From Aquibacillus sediminis (lineage in GTDB: Bacteria; Bacillota; Bacilli; Bacillales; Amphibacillaceae), in the NCBI RefSeq assembly GCF_005870085.1, contig NZ_SZNM01000033.1:1-39742 (forward strand): a stretch of DNA of 39,742 nucleotides, given 5' to 3'. The translations under genes and the position numbers were made by a program. Shown piece by piece: positions 23,757-31,022 of this stretch. Within the stretch, counting starts at the first letter, position 1. Each line of letters opens with the position of its first letter. The notes beneath the pieces were generated by a model. It ran no database searches. It was given only the letters and a program-made list of their open reading frames with translations, and had not been told where the DNA came from.

Positions 23757-23825
23757 AGATCCTGCGCGTTTACGGCTTTTTCTTTAGATCTTGCGTATTT
23801 ACGTTTTTTTTCATACATTATCTCA
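23509..23825. repeat. 51-bp tandem repeat array
   Basis: Five full 51-bp units in exact register (23509-23763) are followed by a 29-bp unit with an internal 22-bp deletion (23764-23792) and a decayed part-unit to about 23825. A further decayed stretch may precede (23482-23508). Each unit starts GCGCGTTTACGG or GCGTATTTACAG and ends TTTAGATCCT, with two T-runs about 22 bases apart. Units 2-4 are nearly identical, while units 1 and 5 share variant bases (GCGTATTTACAG). It occupies the gap between the reductase gene and a small membrane-protein gene. Confidence 0.92.
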
Positions 23826-23851
23826 AACTTCTAGAGTGTAAATATCTTACA

Positions 23852-23880
23852 TAAAAAACAGTTGCCTAGTAGCAACCGTT
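23852..23880 (-). terminator. Terminator of the zinc-finger membrane protein gene
   Basis: Minus strand: 7-bp stem CGGTTGC / GCAACTG (one wobble) with a 6-base loop, followed by TTTTTTATG. About 50 bases after the stop codon. Confidence 0.72.
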
Positions 23881-23931
23881 CTTCAATGATCGATTTTTCA
23901 ATTCTATTGGGTGACTATTGCCAACCATGGC

Positions 23932-24261
23932 CTACTTCGGTAATCGTTGTTCATACAGAAAAAAGGATACCATTCGCACCACAATCGGGTAAGTGGCTAA
24001 CAGAACAATTAAATCCCCTACACCACCTAACACATCGGTAACGAGGAACCAGATTGCTATGATTAGTATTAAGACAAATCGAATATTCCCCGATGCACTA
24101 TTAATTGGTGTCCATAAATTCCAAATTGTACTTACTTCTTGTTCCACTTCCTTAAAACAAACATAGTGATACGGCTTAATCCTTAGCATGTTCGAAGCAG
24201 TTACTAGCTGGTCTCTTTTCTGTATCGGTTTATGACAATACATGCAAATAGGTTGTTTCAT
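23932..24261 (-). CDS. Small membrane protein with N-terminal zinc-binding-like cysteines
   Basis: 109 residues from ATG 24261, which has AAAGGACC upstream; a longer reading to 24291 would place this ribosome site inside the gene. The N-terminus ICMYCHKPI (CxxC) plus HYVCF about 25 residues later gives three Cys and nearby His, suggesting a single metal site. Two hydrophobic segments follow (FVLILIIAIWFLVTDVLGGVG and LIVLLATYPIVVRMVSFFL). I do not recognise a named family. It is a single gene with its own terminator. Possible role as a membrane-tethered zinc-ribbon protein is inferred only from the cysteine pattern. Confidence 0.68.
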   Translation of the reverse strand: MKQPICMYCHKPIQKRDQLVTASNMLRIKPYHYVCFKEVEQEVSTIWNLWTPINSASGNIRFVLILIIAIWFLVTDVLGGVGDLIVLLATYPIVVRMVSFFLYEQRLPK

Positions 24262-24368
24262 TTTGTTAGGTCCTTTCAATGTAGTCTTCAAACTCTGTTT
24301 AATGAAGATAAATCCGCTACGTACTCTTATTTATTGATTATTTGAGAATCTCTATAAAAAATTGTTCA

Positions 24369-24711
24369 TGCACATAAGCTGTATTATGTGCACTAAAGTA
24401 AATTCTTTATTTTTGGTGTATAGAGTATTTCATCTATCACTCATCAGAAAACTTATACCAGCGAAGGCAGAATACGGAGACTCCTCGAAAATAAAGTTCA
24501 ATTTTCTTCGTGCGATGCATCGCTGCCGTAGCGTTCCTTGTCCTGCAGGAACAGCACGAGTCCGAAGACCCCGCAGTGCGATCTTCACGATGAGGCTGAG
24601 GCCGTGCCCGCGGAAAGCGTAGTATTCTGCCGTAGCGATCTCATAGCACTCTTTTCAATCAGTGCAAACGTAACTAAATTAAACTAATGTACATAATACA
24701 GCATATGTGCA
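24369..24711 (+). repeat. Family B repeat, single copy with both terminal palindromes
   Basis: Fills the gap between the zinc-finger membrane gene and murG. Left end palindrome TGCACATA-AGCTGTAT-TATGTGCA (24369-24392); right end TGTACATA-ATACAGCA-TATGTGCA (24688-24711), the near reverse complement. Between them are arms GGCAGAATAC (24466-24475) and GTATTCTGCC (24622-24631), an exact inverted pair. The core has CGATGCATCGCTGCCGTAGC, TTCCTTGTCCTGCAGG and GACCCCGCAGTG (24567-24578). Compared with the copy at 4590-4855 the second inner arm is missing. An 86-codon ORF across it has no ribosome site and is not believed. Confidence 0.82.
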
Positions 24712-24757
24712 CTACTGATCTGTTTTGTTGCCGCAGTTTGGATTCAATGGGATGCGG

Positions 24758-25831
24758 TTATTTTTTACTTGCTGATTTAATCACTTGTATTACTTTGTCC
24801 TTGGCTTGATGACTTTCGTAGTTTCTCATATTTTTCAGCATATCATGTTTACTCGCTTTTAATTGTTTCAATTCTTCTAACAAGCGATCACCAGTCAAGT
24901 CTTCTTCTTCTAGTACCTGCGCATAGCCTTGCTTTTTAAATGAGTTAGCATTTAGAATTTGATCTCCTCGACTAACTTCCCTGGATAAAGGAATTAACAG
25001 CATTGGCTTTTTTAATGCTAAAAATTCAAAAATCGCGTTGGCCCCTGCTCGTGATAGGACAAAATCAGTTGCTGCGAACAAGTCACTTAGCTCCTTATTG
25101 ACATAATCATACTGGGCATATCCTTCGACTTTTAGGCTTTCATCCACATTTCCTTTCCCACAAATATGAATGATTTCAAAATCTTTTAATAAGGAATCAA
25201 GTTGTTCACGAACGGCTTGATTGATGCGTCTAGCACCAGCGCTTCCTCCCATAATTAATAATACGGGTTTCTTTCCTTTTAAATTGGCAAGTTCCAGTCC
25301 TTGTTTTCTACTGCCACGGAATAATTGTTCGCGAACCACCGCACCTATCCATTCTGCTTTTTTTTCTGGTAAATACGTTATTGTCTCAGGAAATGTGGCT
25401 AATACTTTTTTGGCAAATGGAATCGCAAGTTTATTAGCAAGTCCTGGTGTATAATCGGATTCATGAATCACTGCAGGTACTCTTTTCATCCACGCTGCAG
25501 CCAATACCGGAACAGACACGAAGCCACCTTTTGAAAAGATCACCGATGGTTTCGTTTTCCCAATTATGCGATAGGCTTGCATCGTACCATTCAATACTTT
25601 AAACGGATCCTTAAAATTTTCTTTGGAGAAGTATCTCCTTAATTTTCCAGTTGAGATTGGATGATAGGTGACATTGTCAAGTTGACCGATCAATTCCCGT
25701 TCAATTCCATTTTTGGAACCAATATAGTCAACCTTCCAACCTTCTCGTTGAAAAACGGGAATAATTGCCAGATTCACCATCACATGTCCTGCCGTTCCCC
25801 CACCAGTAAACAAAATCCGTTTCTCATTCAT
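24758..25831 (-). CDS. murG: MurG-type UDP-GlcNAc:lipid I N-acetylglucosaminyltransferase, stand-alone
   Basis: 357 residues, a GT-B glycosyltransferase. N-terminal glycine-rich loop [10 protein letters not shown] (residues 8-17), second loop [10 protein letters not shown] near 98, and the central [13 protein letters not shown] near 192. The C-terminal nucleotide-sugar site has [24 protein letters not shown] near 258. It adds GlcNAc to lipid I to make lipid II at the inner face of the membrane. It is not inside a dcw cell-wall cluster, so this is either the relocated sole copy or a second copy, as seen in B. cereus relatives. The pattern resembles the MurG2-like branch more than dcw MurG (impression). 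AAGGGGCG upstream of ATG. Divergent from the MATE gene. Confidence 0.9.
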   Translation of the reverse strand: MNEKRILFTGGGTAGHVMVNLAIIPVFQREGWKVDYIGSKNGIERELIGQLDNVTYHPISTGKLRRYFSKENFKDPFKVLNGTMQAYRIIGKTKPSVIFSKGGFVSVPVLAAAWMKRVPAVIHESDYTPGLANKLAIPFAKKVLATFPETITYLPEKKAEWIGAVVREQLFRGSRKQGLELANLKGKKPVLLIMGGSAGARRINQAVREQLDSLLKDFEIIHICGKGNVDESLKVEGYAQYDYVNKELSDLFAATDFVLSRAGANAIFEFLALKKPMLLIPLSREVSRGDQILNANSFKKQGYAQVLEEEDLTGDRLLEELKQLKASKHDMLKNMRNYESHQAKDKVIQVIKSASKK

Positions 25832-25882
25832 GCTATGACGCCCCTTTTTTTAGTTCACACTATATGTAATGTATATGTTCTA

Positions 25883-25891
25883 TGCTATAAT
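25883..25891 (+). promoter_or_regulatory. Extended -10 promoter of the MATE gene
   Basis: TGCTATAAT (25883-25891): a perfect TATAAT with the TGn extension on the plus strand, about 44 bases before the TTG start. No convincing -35 box, as is usual for extended -10 promoters. Confidence 0.55.
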
Positions 25892-25934
25892 CCTCTTTAT
25901 CCTAATGGAAAATACGTAAAAAAGGAAGAGCATT

Positions 25935-27296
25935 TTGTACGAAACTAACACAATCAAACAAAAAATAAAATTATTCCTAGTTATCCTTATACCTATTTTA
26001 ATAACACAAGTAAGTATGTATGCAATGAATTTTTTCGATACGGTTATGTCTGGGAACGCTGGGGCCGAAGAACTCGCTGGTGTTGCGATTGGTTCCAGTC
26101 TTTGGGTTCCGATTTCAACTGGAATTAATGGCATTTTAATGGCTCTCTCACCAATTGTTGCGCAATTGGTGGGGGCGAAACGCGAACAAGAAGTACCCGA
26201 AAATGTCCGCCAAGGGGTTTACTTAGCAATCGGATTGGGTTTAATCGTTGGCGTAATTTGCTTATTCGCAGTCGATCCCATCCTAAATCACATGGACTTA
26301 GAGACCCAAGTAAGACATGTAGCCAAATATTATTTATTAACTATTGGGCTCGGGATTGTTCCGCTGTTCATTTTTAATTTACTCCGTTGCTATATCGATG
26401 CACTTGGTCAAACACGTACATCGATGGTCATCATTTTATTATCTTTACCACTTAATATTTTGTTTAATTATGTCTTTATCTTTGGAAAACTTGGCCTTCC
26501 TGCTTTTGGTGGGATTGGTGCCGGCATTGCTTCAGCCCTAACATATTGGATCTGCTGCGCAATCGCGATTTGGATTATTATGAAAGTACGTCCATTTGCA
26601 ACACACAAGATTTTTAGCCAGTTGTCGAAACCTTCATTACGTGCATGGTGGGAACAATTAAAAATTGGTGTTCCGATCGGGATGTCGATTTTCTTTGAAG
26701 TAAGTATTTTCTCTGCTGTCACGCTGTTTATGAGTGTATACAGCACGTATACGATTGCAGCACATCAAGCAGCGATGAACTTCGCCTCGTTTCTTTACAT
26801 GGTACCTTTAACGATTGCCATGACCCTTACGATTGCGGTCGGGTTTGAAGTTGGTGCTAAACGAATTAAAGACGCGCGAACATATGCATACATTGGAATT
26901 TCAACTGGTGTGGTAATCGCGTTTATTGCAGGTTTTATTTTGTATACATTTGATGAACCAGTTGCACGTCTTTATAATACCAACCCTGAAGTGGTCGAAT
27001 TAACAACACAGTTTATATTTTATGCCATCTTTTTCCAGTTTGCTGATGCATTTGGCGCCCCACTGCAAGGTACGTTGAGGGGATATAAGGACGTAAGTAT
27101 TACGTTTTGGATGTCACTTGTTTCTTATTGGTTGATTGGGCTTCCAAGTGGTTGGATACTCGCTAATTTCACAGACTTCGGTCCATTTGGTTATTGGATT
27201 GGCATTACAATTGGGCTAAGTGCAGGAGCTATTACCTTGTTTGGTCGTTTGCTGTATTTACAAAGAAAGCTCATTACAAAATATTTGTCAGATTAG
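25935..27296 (+). CDS. MATE family multidrug/cation efflux transporter
   Basis: 453 residues with twelve predicted helices in two pseudo-symmetric bundles. The MATE pattern includes ILITQVSMYAMNFFDTVMSG at helix 1, ALSPIVAQLVGAKRE at helix 2, and the repeat AMTLTIAVGFEVGAKRIKDAR at helix 8. It exports cationic toxic compounds using Na+ or H+ gradients; the drug range is not predictable. The start is TTG with AAAGGAAG upstream at normal distance. Divergent from murG. Ends at a shared terminator with the convergent nupC gene. Confidence 0.92.
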   Translation: MYETNTIKQKIKLFLVILIPILITQVSMYAMNFFDTVMSGNAGAEELAGVAIGSSLWVPISTGINGILMALSPIVAQLVGAKREQEVPENVRQGVYLAIGLGLIVGVICLFAVDPILNHMDLETQVRHVAKYYLLTIGLGIVPLFIFNLLRCYIDALGQTRTSMVIILLSLPLNILFNYVFIFGKLGLPAFGGIGAGIASALTYWICCAIAIWIIMKVRPFATHKIFSQLSKPSLRAWWEQLKIGVPIGMSIFFEVSIFSAVTLFMSVYSTYTIAAHQAAMNFASFLYMVPLTIAMTLTIAVGFEVGAKRIKDARTYAYIGISTGVVIAFIAGFILYTFDEPVARLYNTNPEVVELTTQFIFYAIFFQFADAFGAPLQGTLRGYKDVSITFWMSLVSYWLIGLPSGWILANFTDFGPFGYWIGITIGLSAGAITLFGRLLYLQRKLITKYLSD

Positions 27297-27345
27297 ATAT
27301 AATATCCAGCGTAAGTTTTACGCGAGGTATCCTTCTTCATGTAAA

Positions 27346-27384
27346 AGGAGAACGTTGTCCAAGTCATCAACGTTCTCCTTTTTC
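27346..27384. terminator. Shared terminator of the convergent MATE and nupC genes
   Basis: 12-bp stem AGGAGAACGTTG (27346-27357) / CAACGTTCTCCT (27368-27379) with a 10-base loop, followed by TTTTTCTTG on the plus strand. On the minus strand it is followed by TTTACATG, so it is stronger for the MATE transcript. Confidence 0.85.
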
Positions 27385-27388
27385 TTGT

Positions 27389-28576
27389 TTATAAAAATAA
27401 CCCTGCCATTGTTGCAGACAGAATCGAACCTAATGTCGCACCAATTAAAAGTTTCATCCCAAACCGGGAGACTGCTGCTCCTTTGTCTGCATCAATACCT
27501 TGAACAGTACCTGCAATGATACCGATGGAAGAGAAGTTAGCAAAACTAGTTAGGAAAACAGATACTACCCCTACCGTTTTTTCAGAGAAAACTTCCATTA
27601 ATGGTACTAATTCTCCCATGGCTACGAATTCGTTGGTAACAATTTTCGTACCCATAATTCCACCAGCTTCAATTACTTCACTAGGTGCAATGCCCATTAA
27701 AATACCAATCGGGGATAGAACGTAACCTAATATTTCTTGAATTGTGATTCCAGCAAAGACGGTTTGGATAATGGCATTGACCAACTCTAATGATGCAATA
27801 AAGGCAATTAACATTGCTGCTACAATGAGCGCAATCTTACCACCATCTAAAGCACCATTCGCCATTGCTTCAAAAATACTTTTCGAATCAGAAACTTCTT
27901 TAATTTCAACTTGGTCGTCTTCTTTCTTAACTGCTACTGGAGCTATAACGGATGCAATAATTAATGAACTTAACATATTTAGCGGTAATGCCACTAACAC
28001 ATATTCCGCTGGTAACATTTGAATATATGCTCCAATAATGGATGCAGATACAGAACCCATTGCAGACGCACTAACAATATATAAACGATTATTGTCTAAA
28101 TGGTGGAACTGTGACTTAATCGCAATTAATGCTTCTGATTGTCCAAAGAAAACACTATTGACCGCGTTAAATGATTCCACTTTAGGTAACCCCGTGATGA
28201 AGGAAATCAAACCACCTAAATACTTAATAAGAGTTGGCAATATACGAAGATAGGTTAATACCGAAAGAATGGTAGCAAAGAAAATAATTAATAATAAAAC
28301 ATTAAAGAAAAATACACCGCCTTCTCCAATTTCAAAACCCCCAACAACGAAGCCAACACCTTCATTACCATATTCAATTAACAAATTAAATACATCCGAA
28401 ATCCGTCGAATAATCCAACTACCAATTGTTGTCTTGAACATAAACCAAGTTGTAATCACCTGTACACCAAGCATGATTAAGACACCGCGGAAATTTATAT
28501 TTTTTCGATCATTCGACATTAAAAATGCAATTCCGATCACAATCGCTATTGCTAATATCCCTAACAATATACCCAC
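27389..28576 (-). CDS. nupC: Concentrative nucleoside transporter, NupC family
   Basis: 395 residues, the length of B. subtilis NupC, with about ten helices. CNT features are seen: NSVFFGQSEALIAIK near residue 140, VSASAMGSVSASIIGAYI near 168, and GIMGTKIVTNEFVAMGEL near 305, followed by LTSFANFSSIGIIAGTV. Together these line the nucleoside and Na+/H+ sites. It imports pyrimidine or purine nucleosides by cation symport. The start is GTG with GGAGGG upstream. No purine riboswitch is visible in its leader. Functionally it matches the nearby purine base permease. Confidence 0.92.
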   Translation of the reverse strand: MGILLGILAIAIVIGIAFLMSNDRKNINFRGVLIMLGVQVITTWFMFKTTIGSWIIRRISDVFNLLIEYGNEGVGFVVGGFEIGEGGVFFFNVLLLIIFFATILSVLTYLRILPTLIKYLGGLISFITGLPKVESFNAVNSVFFGQSEALIAIKSQFHHLDNNRLYIVSASAMGSVSASIIGAYIQMLPAEYVLVALPLNMLSSLIIASVIAPVAVKKEDDQVEIKEVSDSKSIFEAMANGALDGGKIALIVAAMLIAFIASLELVNAIIQTVFAGITIQEILGYVLSPIGILMGIAPSEVIEAGGIMGTKIVTNEFVAMGELVPLMEVFSEKTVGVVSVFLTSFANFSSIGIIAGTVQGIDADKGAAVSRFGMKLLIGATLGSILSATMAGLFL

Positions 28577-28733
28577 GTTTTTCCCTCCGTTTCATTTCTT
28601 GGTCTACGTTTAGATATTCCCAATGAACGGAGGAAATATGAATGTGCTACTAAACCATACTATAAGTAAGGAATCTCGGCGATTGAATATGGAGAAAAGT
28701 TATCTCGGCAGATTCATCCTGTTTTTAATGGCC

Positions 28734-28768
28734 AAATCTGCTGTGACGGGCTCTCCATCGGCTGATTT
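28734..28768 (+). repeat. Family C hairpin, copy 1
   Basis: AAATCTGC (28734-28741) pairs with GCTGATTT (28761-28768), one T-T mismatch, around a 19-base loop starting TGTGAC and ending TCG. It lies in the gene-free stretch 28577-28789, which otherwise shows only an inverted fragment resembling it (about 28675-28720). Confidence 0.45.
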
Positions 28769-28789
28769 TAAAACTTTGTTCTACGAATA

Positions 28790-28830
28790 AAAATCCCTGG
28801 ATAGAATGTTACTTCTATCCAGGGATTTTT
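28790..28830 (-). terminator. Terminator of the lipoprotein gene
   Basis: Long perfect stem AAAATCCCTGGATAGAA / TTCTATCCAGGGATTTT with a 6-base loop, T-rich in both directions. It is 20 bases after the lipoprotein stop codon. Confidence 0.9.
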
Positions 28831-28849
28831 CAATAAAACTTACCTAGTC

Positions 28850-29356
28850 TTAAGAGTCAAAGGATTGCGCCACTTTGAGTAGGTCATTTTTTGTTACTTT
28901 GTTATTTTGTTGCTGTTGTCGGTCATCAGCACTTGCACGGTATGTCATTTTATAAGTAATGTGATCATTGTGCCAAAATAAAATTTTAGCATAAGTGTTA
29001 TCAACATATTGACCACTTACTTGCTCGTCTATTTGGATTTGTTCTGGTTGAAAGAATGATCCTTCTGCTTCACCATTTATAAACTGAATCGATAGTAAGT
29101 CATTATCACTCGTATAAAAACTCACATCCAACGCTTCTGCTTCCGTTTCCGTATCTTGATATTGATCTGAGATTAAAAAATCTACCTCTATTGGAACGAA
29201 CTTTGGCAATTGCGGTTGAAACGAAAGTTCATTAACAGCCGCCTCCACCTTCTCTTTATTATAATCATAAAAGCCTTCAGGTATAGGCTCCGAACAAGCA
29301 GTTGCAAATAGAGATAGAAGGAATAACAATAGTACAAACTTAAATCTTTTCATCAT
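28850..29356 (-). CDS. Putative lipoprotein of unknown function
   Basis: 168 residues. A basic start and hydrophobic stretch end in a lipobox LFATAC (Cys21), so it should be lipid-anchored outside the cell membrane. The mature part is rich in acidic residues and beta-strand-like segments (LPKFVPIEVDFLISDQY, LLSIQFINGEAEG, HITYKMTYRASADD). The layout (profile of an outer-face beta-domain with a final helix, LLKVAQSFDS) recalls DUF4367-like sensor domains, but this is only an impression. GGGGGAT before a double ATG. Single gene with its own terminator. Not recognised further. Confidence 0.7.
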   Translation of the reverse strand: MMKRFKFVLLLFLLSLFATACSEPIPEGFYDYNKEKVEAAVNELSFQPQLPKFVPIEVDFLISDQYQDTETEAEALDVSFYTSDNDLLSIQFINGEAEGSFFQPEQIQIDEQVSGQYVDNTYAKILFWHNDHITYKMTYRASADDRQQQQNNKVTKNDLLKVAQSFDS

Positions 29357-29497
29357 CGATCCCCCAATCTCGTTCAGTGAATTATTACATTAGGTTAGAC
29401 GAATTCCCTATTGATTATGTTTCAAAATTAGACAAACTTTTTTTACACCTATCTTCAATTTGATTACCAAACTAATTTATCTGCACAAAATTTTATA

Positions 29498-29537
29498 ACA
29501 AAAAAAGACCTCCTAAACGATAAACGATAGAAGGTCT
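29498..29537 (-). terminator. Intrinsic terminator of the purine permease gene
   Basis: Minus strand: stem AGACCTTC / GGAGGTCT (one T-G pair) with a 16-base loop containing a repeated ATCGTTT, followed by TTTTTTTG. It is 10 bases after the stop codon. Confidence 0.8.
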
Positions 29538-29546
29538 CCTGCTACT

Positions 29547-30836
29547 TTAATGAACTGGGAAGAAAATCATCTGGATTAAAAAGATAATTGCAAATAAATA
29601 TAAAACCCAATGTACTTGTTTTCCTTTTCCACTTACCAACTTTAATAATGGATACGTAATAAAACCAACAGCGATACCAGTCGCAATACTTGATGTCAAT
29701 GGCATTGTTAAAATAATAGCAAAGGCTGGAAATGCCTCATCAAACGACTTCCAATCAATTCGTGCTAACCCTTCCATCATAAAGCTTCCAACAATAATCA
29801 ACACTGGTGCCGTAATTGCTGGTAAGTTAGAAATTGCCGCAACCACCGGCGAGAAGAACATCGATAATATGAACAAAATTCCAACAACTAATGAGGTTAG
29901 ACCTGTTCTACCTCCAGCACCGACACCTGCTGCAGATTCAATATAAGCCGTTGATGGACTTGTCCCAAAAGCAGAACCAGTCGTTGTTGCAACCGCGTCT
30001 GCCATTAATGCTGCTCTAGCTCTTGGTAATTTGCCATCTTTAATAAATCCTGCTTGCTCTCCAACTCCAACCATCGTCCCCGTCGTATCAAAAAGCGTGA
30101 TCAGTAAAAATACGAACACAACTGCATACAGGCCTTGTGAGAATACACCGCCAATATCAACATCAAAAAACACGGGTGTTGGTGGAACCGAAACAACTCC
30201 ATCGAAACTTAATTGGTTGGTGAAGAAACCAATCACCCCAGTTAAAATCATTCCAACAAATAGTGCACCCTTTACATTCAAAGCTAGTAAAATCAACGTT
30301 ACAAATAAACCTACAATCGTCAACAACGGCACACCTTGATGAAGATCTCCTAACGCAACTAGGTTAGCCTCATCGTCTTGGACGATGCCAGACATTCTCA
30401 GCCCTAGAAATGCAATGAATAAACCAACCCCGGCTGTAATCCCATATTTTAACGAAGAAGGTATGGCTTTAATTAATGTTTCTCGCAAGTTTGTTAAACT
30501 TAATAAAATAAATAATAGCCCCGCCAAAAACACAGCACCAAAGATCACTTGATAAGATAAACCTTCCGATGCAACAACAGTAGCAAAATACGCATTTAAT
30601 CCCATACCTGGCGCAATTGCAATCGGATAATTAGCAAAAAACGCCATAATGAGCGTTCCGACCACGGCTGAAATGATTGTGGCCATAAACACTTGATCGA
30701 ATGGTACTCCGGCACTTGATAAGATAACAGGGTTAACCGCTATGATGTATACCATCGTAAGAAAAGTAGTAAATCCAGCGTAAACTTCTGTTTGTATATT
30801 TGTTCCATTTTGTTTCAACTTAAATAGTTTCTCCAT
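29547..30836 (-). CDS. pbuG: Purine base permease, AzgA/PbuG type
   Basis: 429 residues from ATG 30836, preceded by AAGGGGAT; the 36-codon extension to 30944 would run through the promoter and carries non-family sequence, so I reject it. About 14 helices of the NCS2/AzgA fold. Signatures: IAPGMGLNAYFATVV in helix 3, FDTTGTMVGVGEQAGF near 265, and GTSPSTAYIESAAGVGAGGRTGL near 310, the substrate-site half-helix. It imports hypoxanthine/guanine (PbuG) or adenine (PbuO-like) with protons; which is not decided. Its short leader has no purine riboswitch, unlike pbuG in B. subtilis, so the regulation may differ. Confidence 0.92.
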   Translation of the reverse strand: MEKLFKLKQNGTNIQTEVYAGFTTFLTMVYIIAVNPVILSSAGVPFDQVFMATIISAVVGTLIMAFFANYPIAIAPGMGLNAYFATVVASEGLSYQVIFGAVFLAGLLFILLSLTNLRETLIKAIPSSLKYGITAGVGLFIAFLGLRMSGIVQDDEANLVALGDLHQGVPLLTIVGLFVTLILLALNVKGALFVGMILTGVIGFFTNQLSFDGVVSVPPTPVFFDVDIGGVFSQGLYAVVFVFLLITLFDTTGTMVGVGEQAGFIKDGKLPRARAALMADAVATTTGSAFGTSPSTAYIESAAGVGAGGRTGLTSLVVGILFILSMFFSPVVAAISNLPAITAPVLIIVGSFMMEGLARIDWKSFDEAFPAFAIILTMPLTSSIATGIAVGFITYPLLKLVSGKGKQVHWVLYLFAIIFLIQMIFFPVH

Positions 30837-30881
30837 ATGTATCCCCTTATTTTTTACGAATGTTTTATAACAACACATACT

Positions 30882-30910
30882 ATAATATTCGTTTTTTAGA
30901 CTTTTTTCAA
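30882..30910 (-). promoter_or_regulatory. SigA promoter of the purine permease gene
   Basis: -35 TTGAAA (30910-30905), a 17-base spacer and -10 TATTAT (30887-30882) on the minus strand. The transcript would start near 30875, leaving about 40 bases of leader, too short for a purine riboswitch. Confidence 0.65.
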
Positions 30911-30984
30911 TCCATTCCGACAAATTTATTTGTTTTTTTGACATTTGAGAGAATAGCTAATCATTGTTATAACTTAAACTTTTC

Positions 30985-31022
30985 ATCAAAAAACGCACTG
31001 TCCCTGTTGGAACAGTGCGTTT
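30985..31022 (-). terminator. Intrinsic terminator of ydbST
   Basis: Minus strand: 11-bp stem AAACGCACTGT / ACAGTGCGTTT, with an 11-base loop, then TTTGATG. Directly after the ydbT stop codon. Confidence 0.85.

Noticed and set aside
23509-23825. CRISPR-like array
   Set aside because: Units are contiguous 51-bp repeats without unique spacers, and there are no cas genes; it is a plain tandem array.
24362-24622. 86-codon ORF on the plus strand
   Set aside because: Covers the family B element from its boundary palindrome to its right arm; no ribosome site and the other copies do not keep the frame.
27516-28613. Several plus-strand ORFs opposite nupC
   Set aside because: Antisense shadows of a transporter gene with low stop frequency on the other strand.
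30837-30944. N-terminal extension of the purine permease
   Set aside because: The 36 extra codons run through the predicted promoter and do not look like the family; a strong ribosome site precedes ATG 30836.
30837-31000. Purine riboswitch ahead of the purine permease
   Set aside because: No conserved aptamer core; the dyad around ACGAAT/ATTCGT is short with a long loop and the predicted transcript starts too late.
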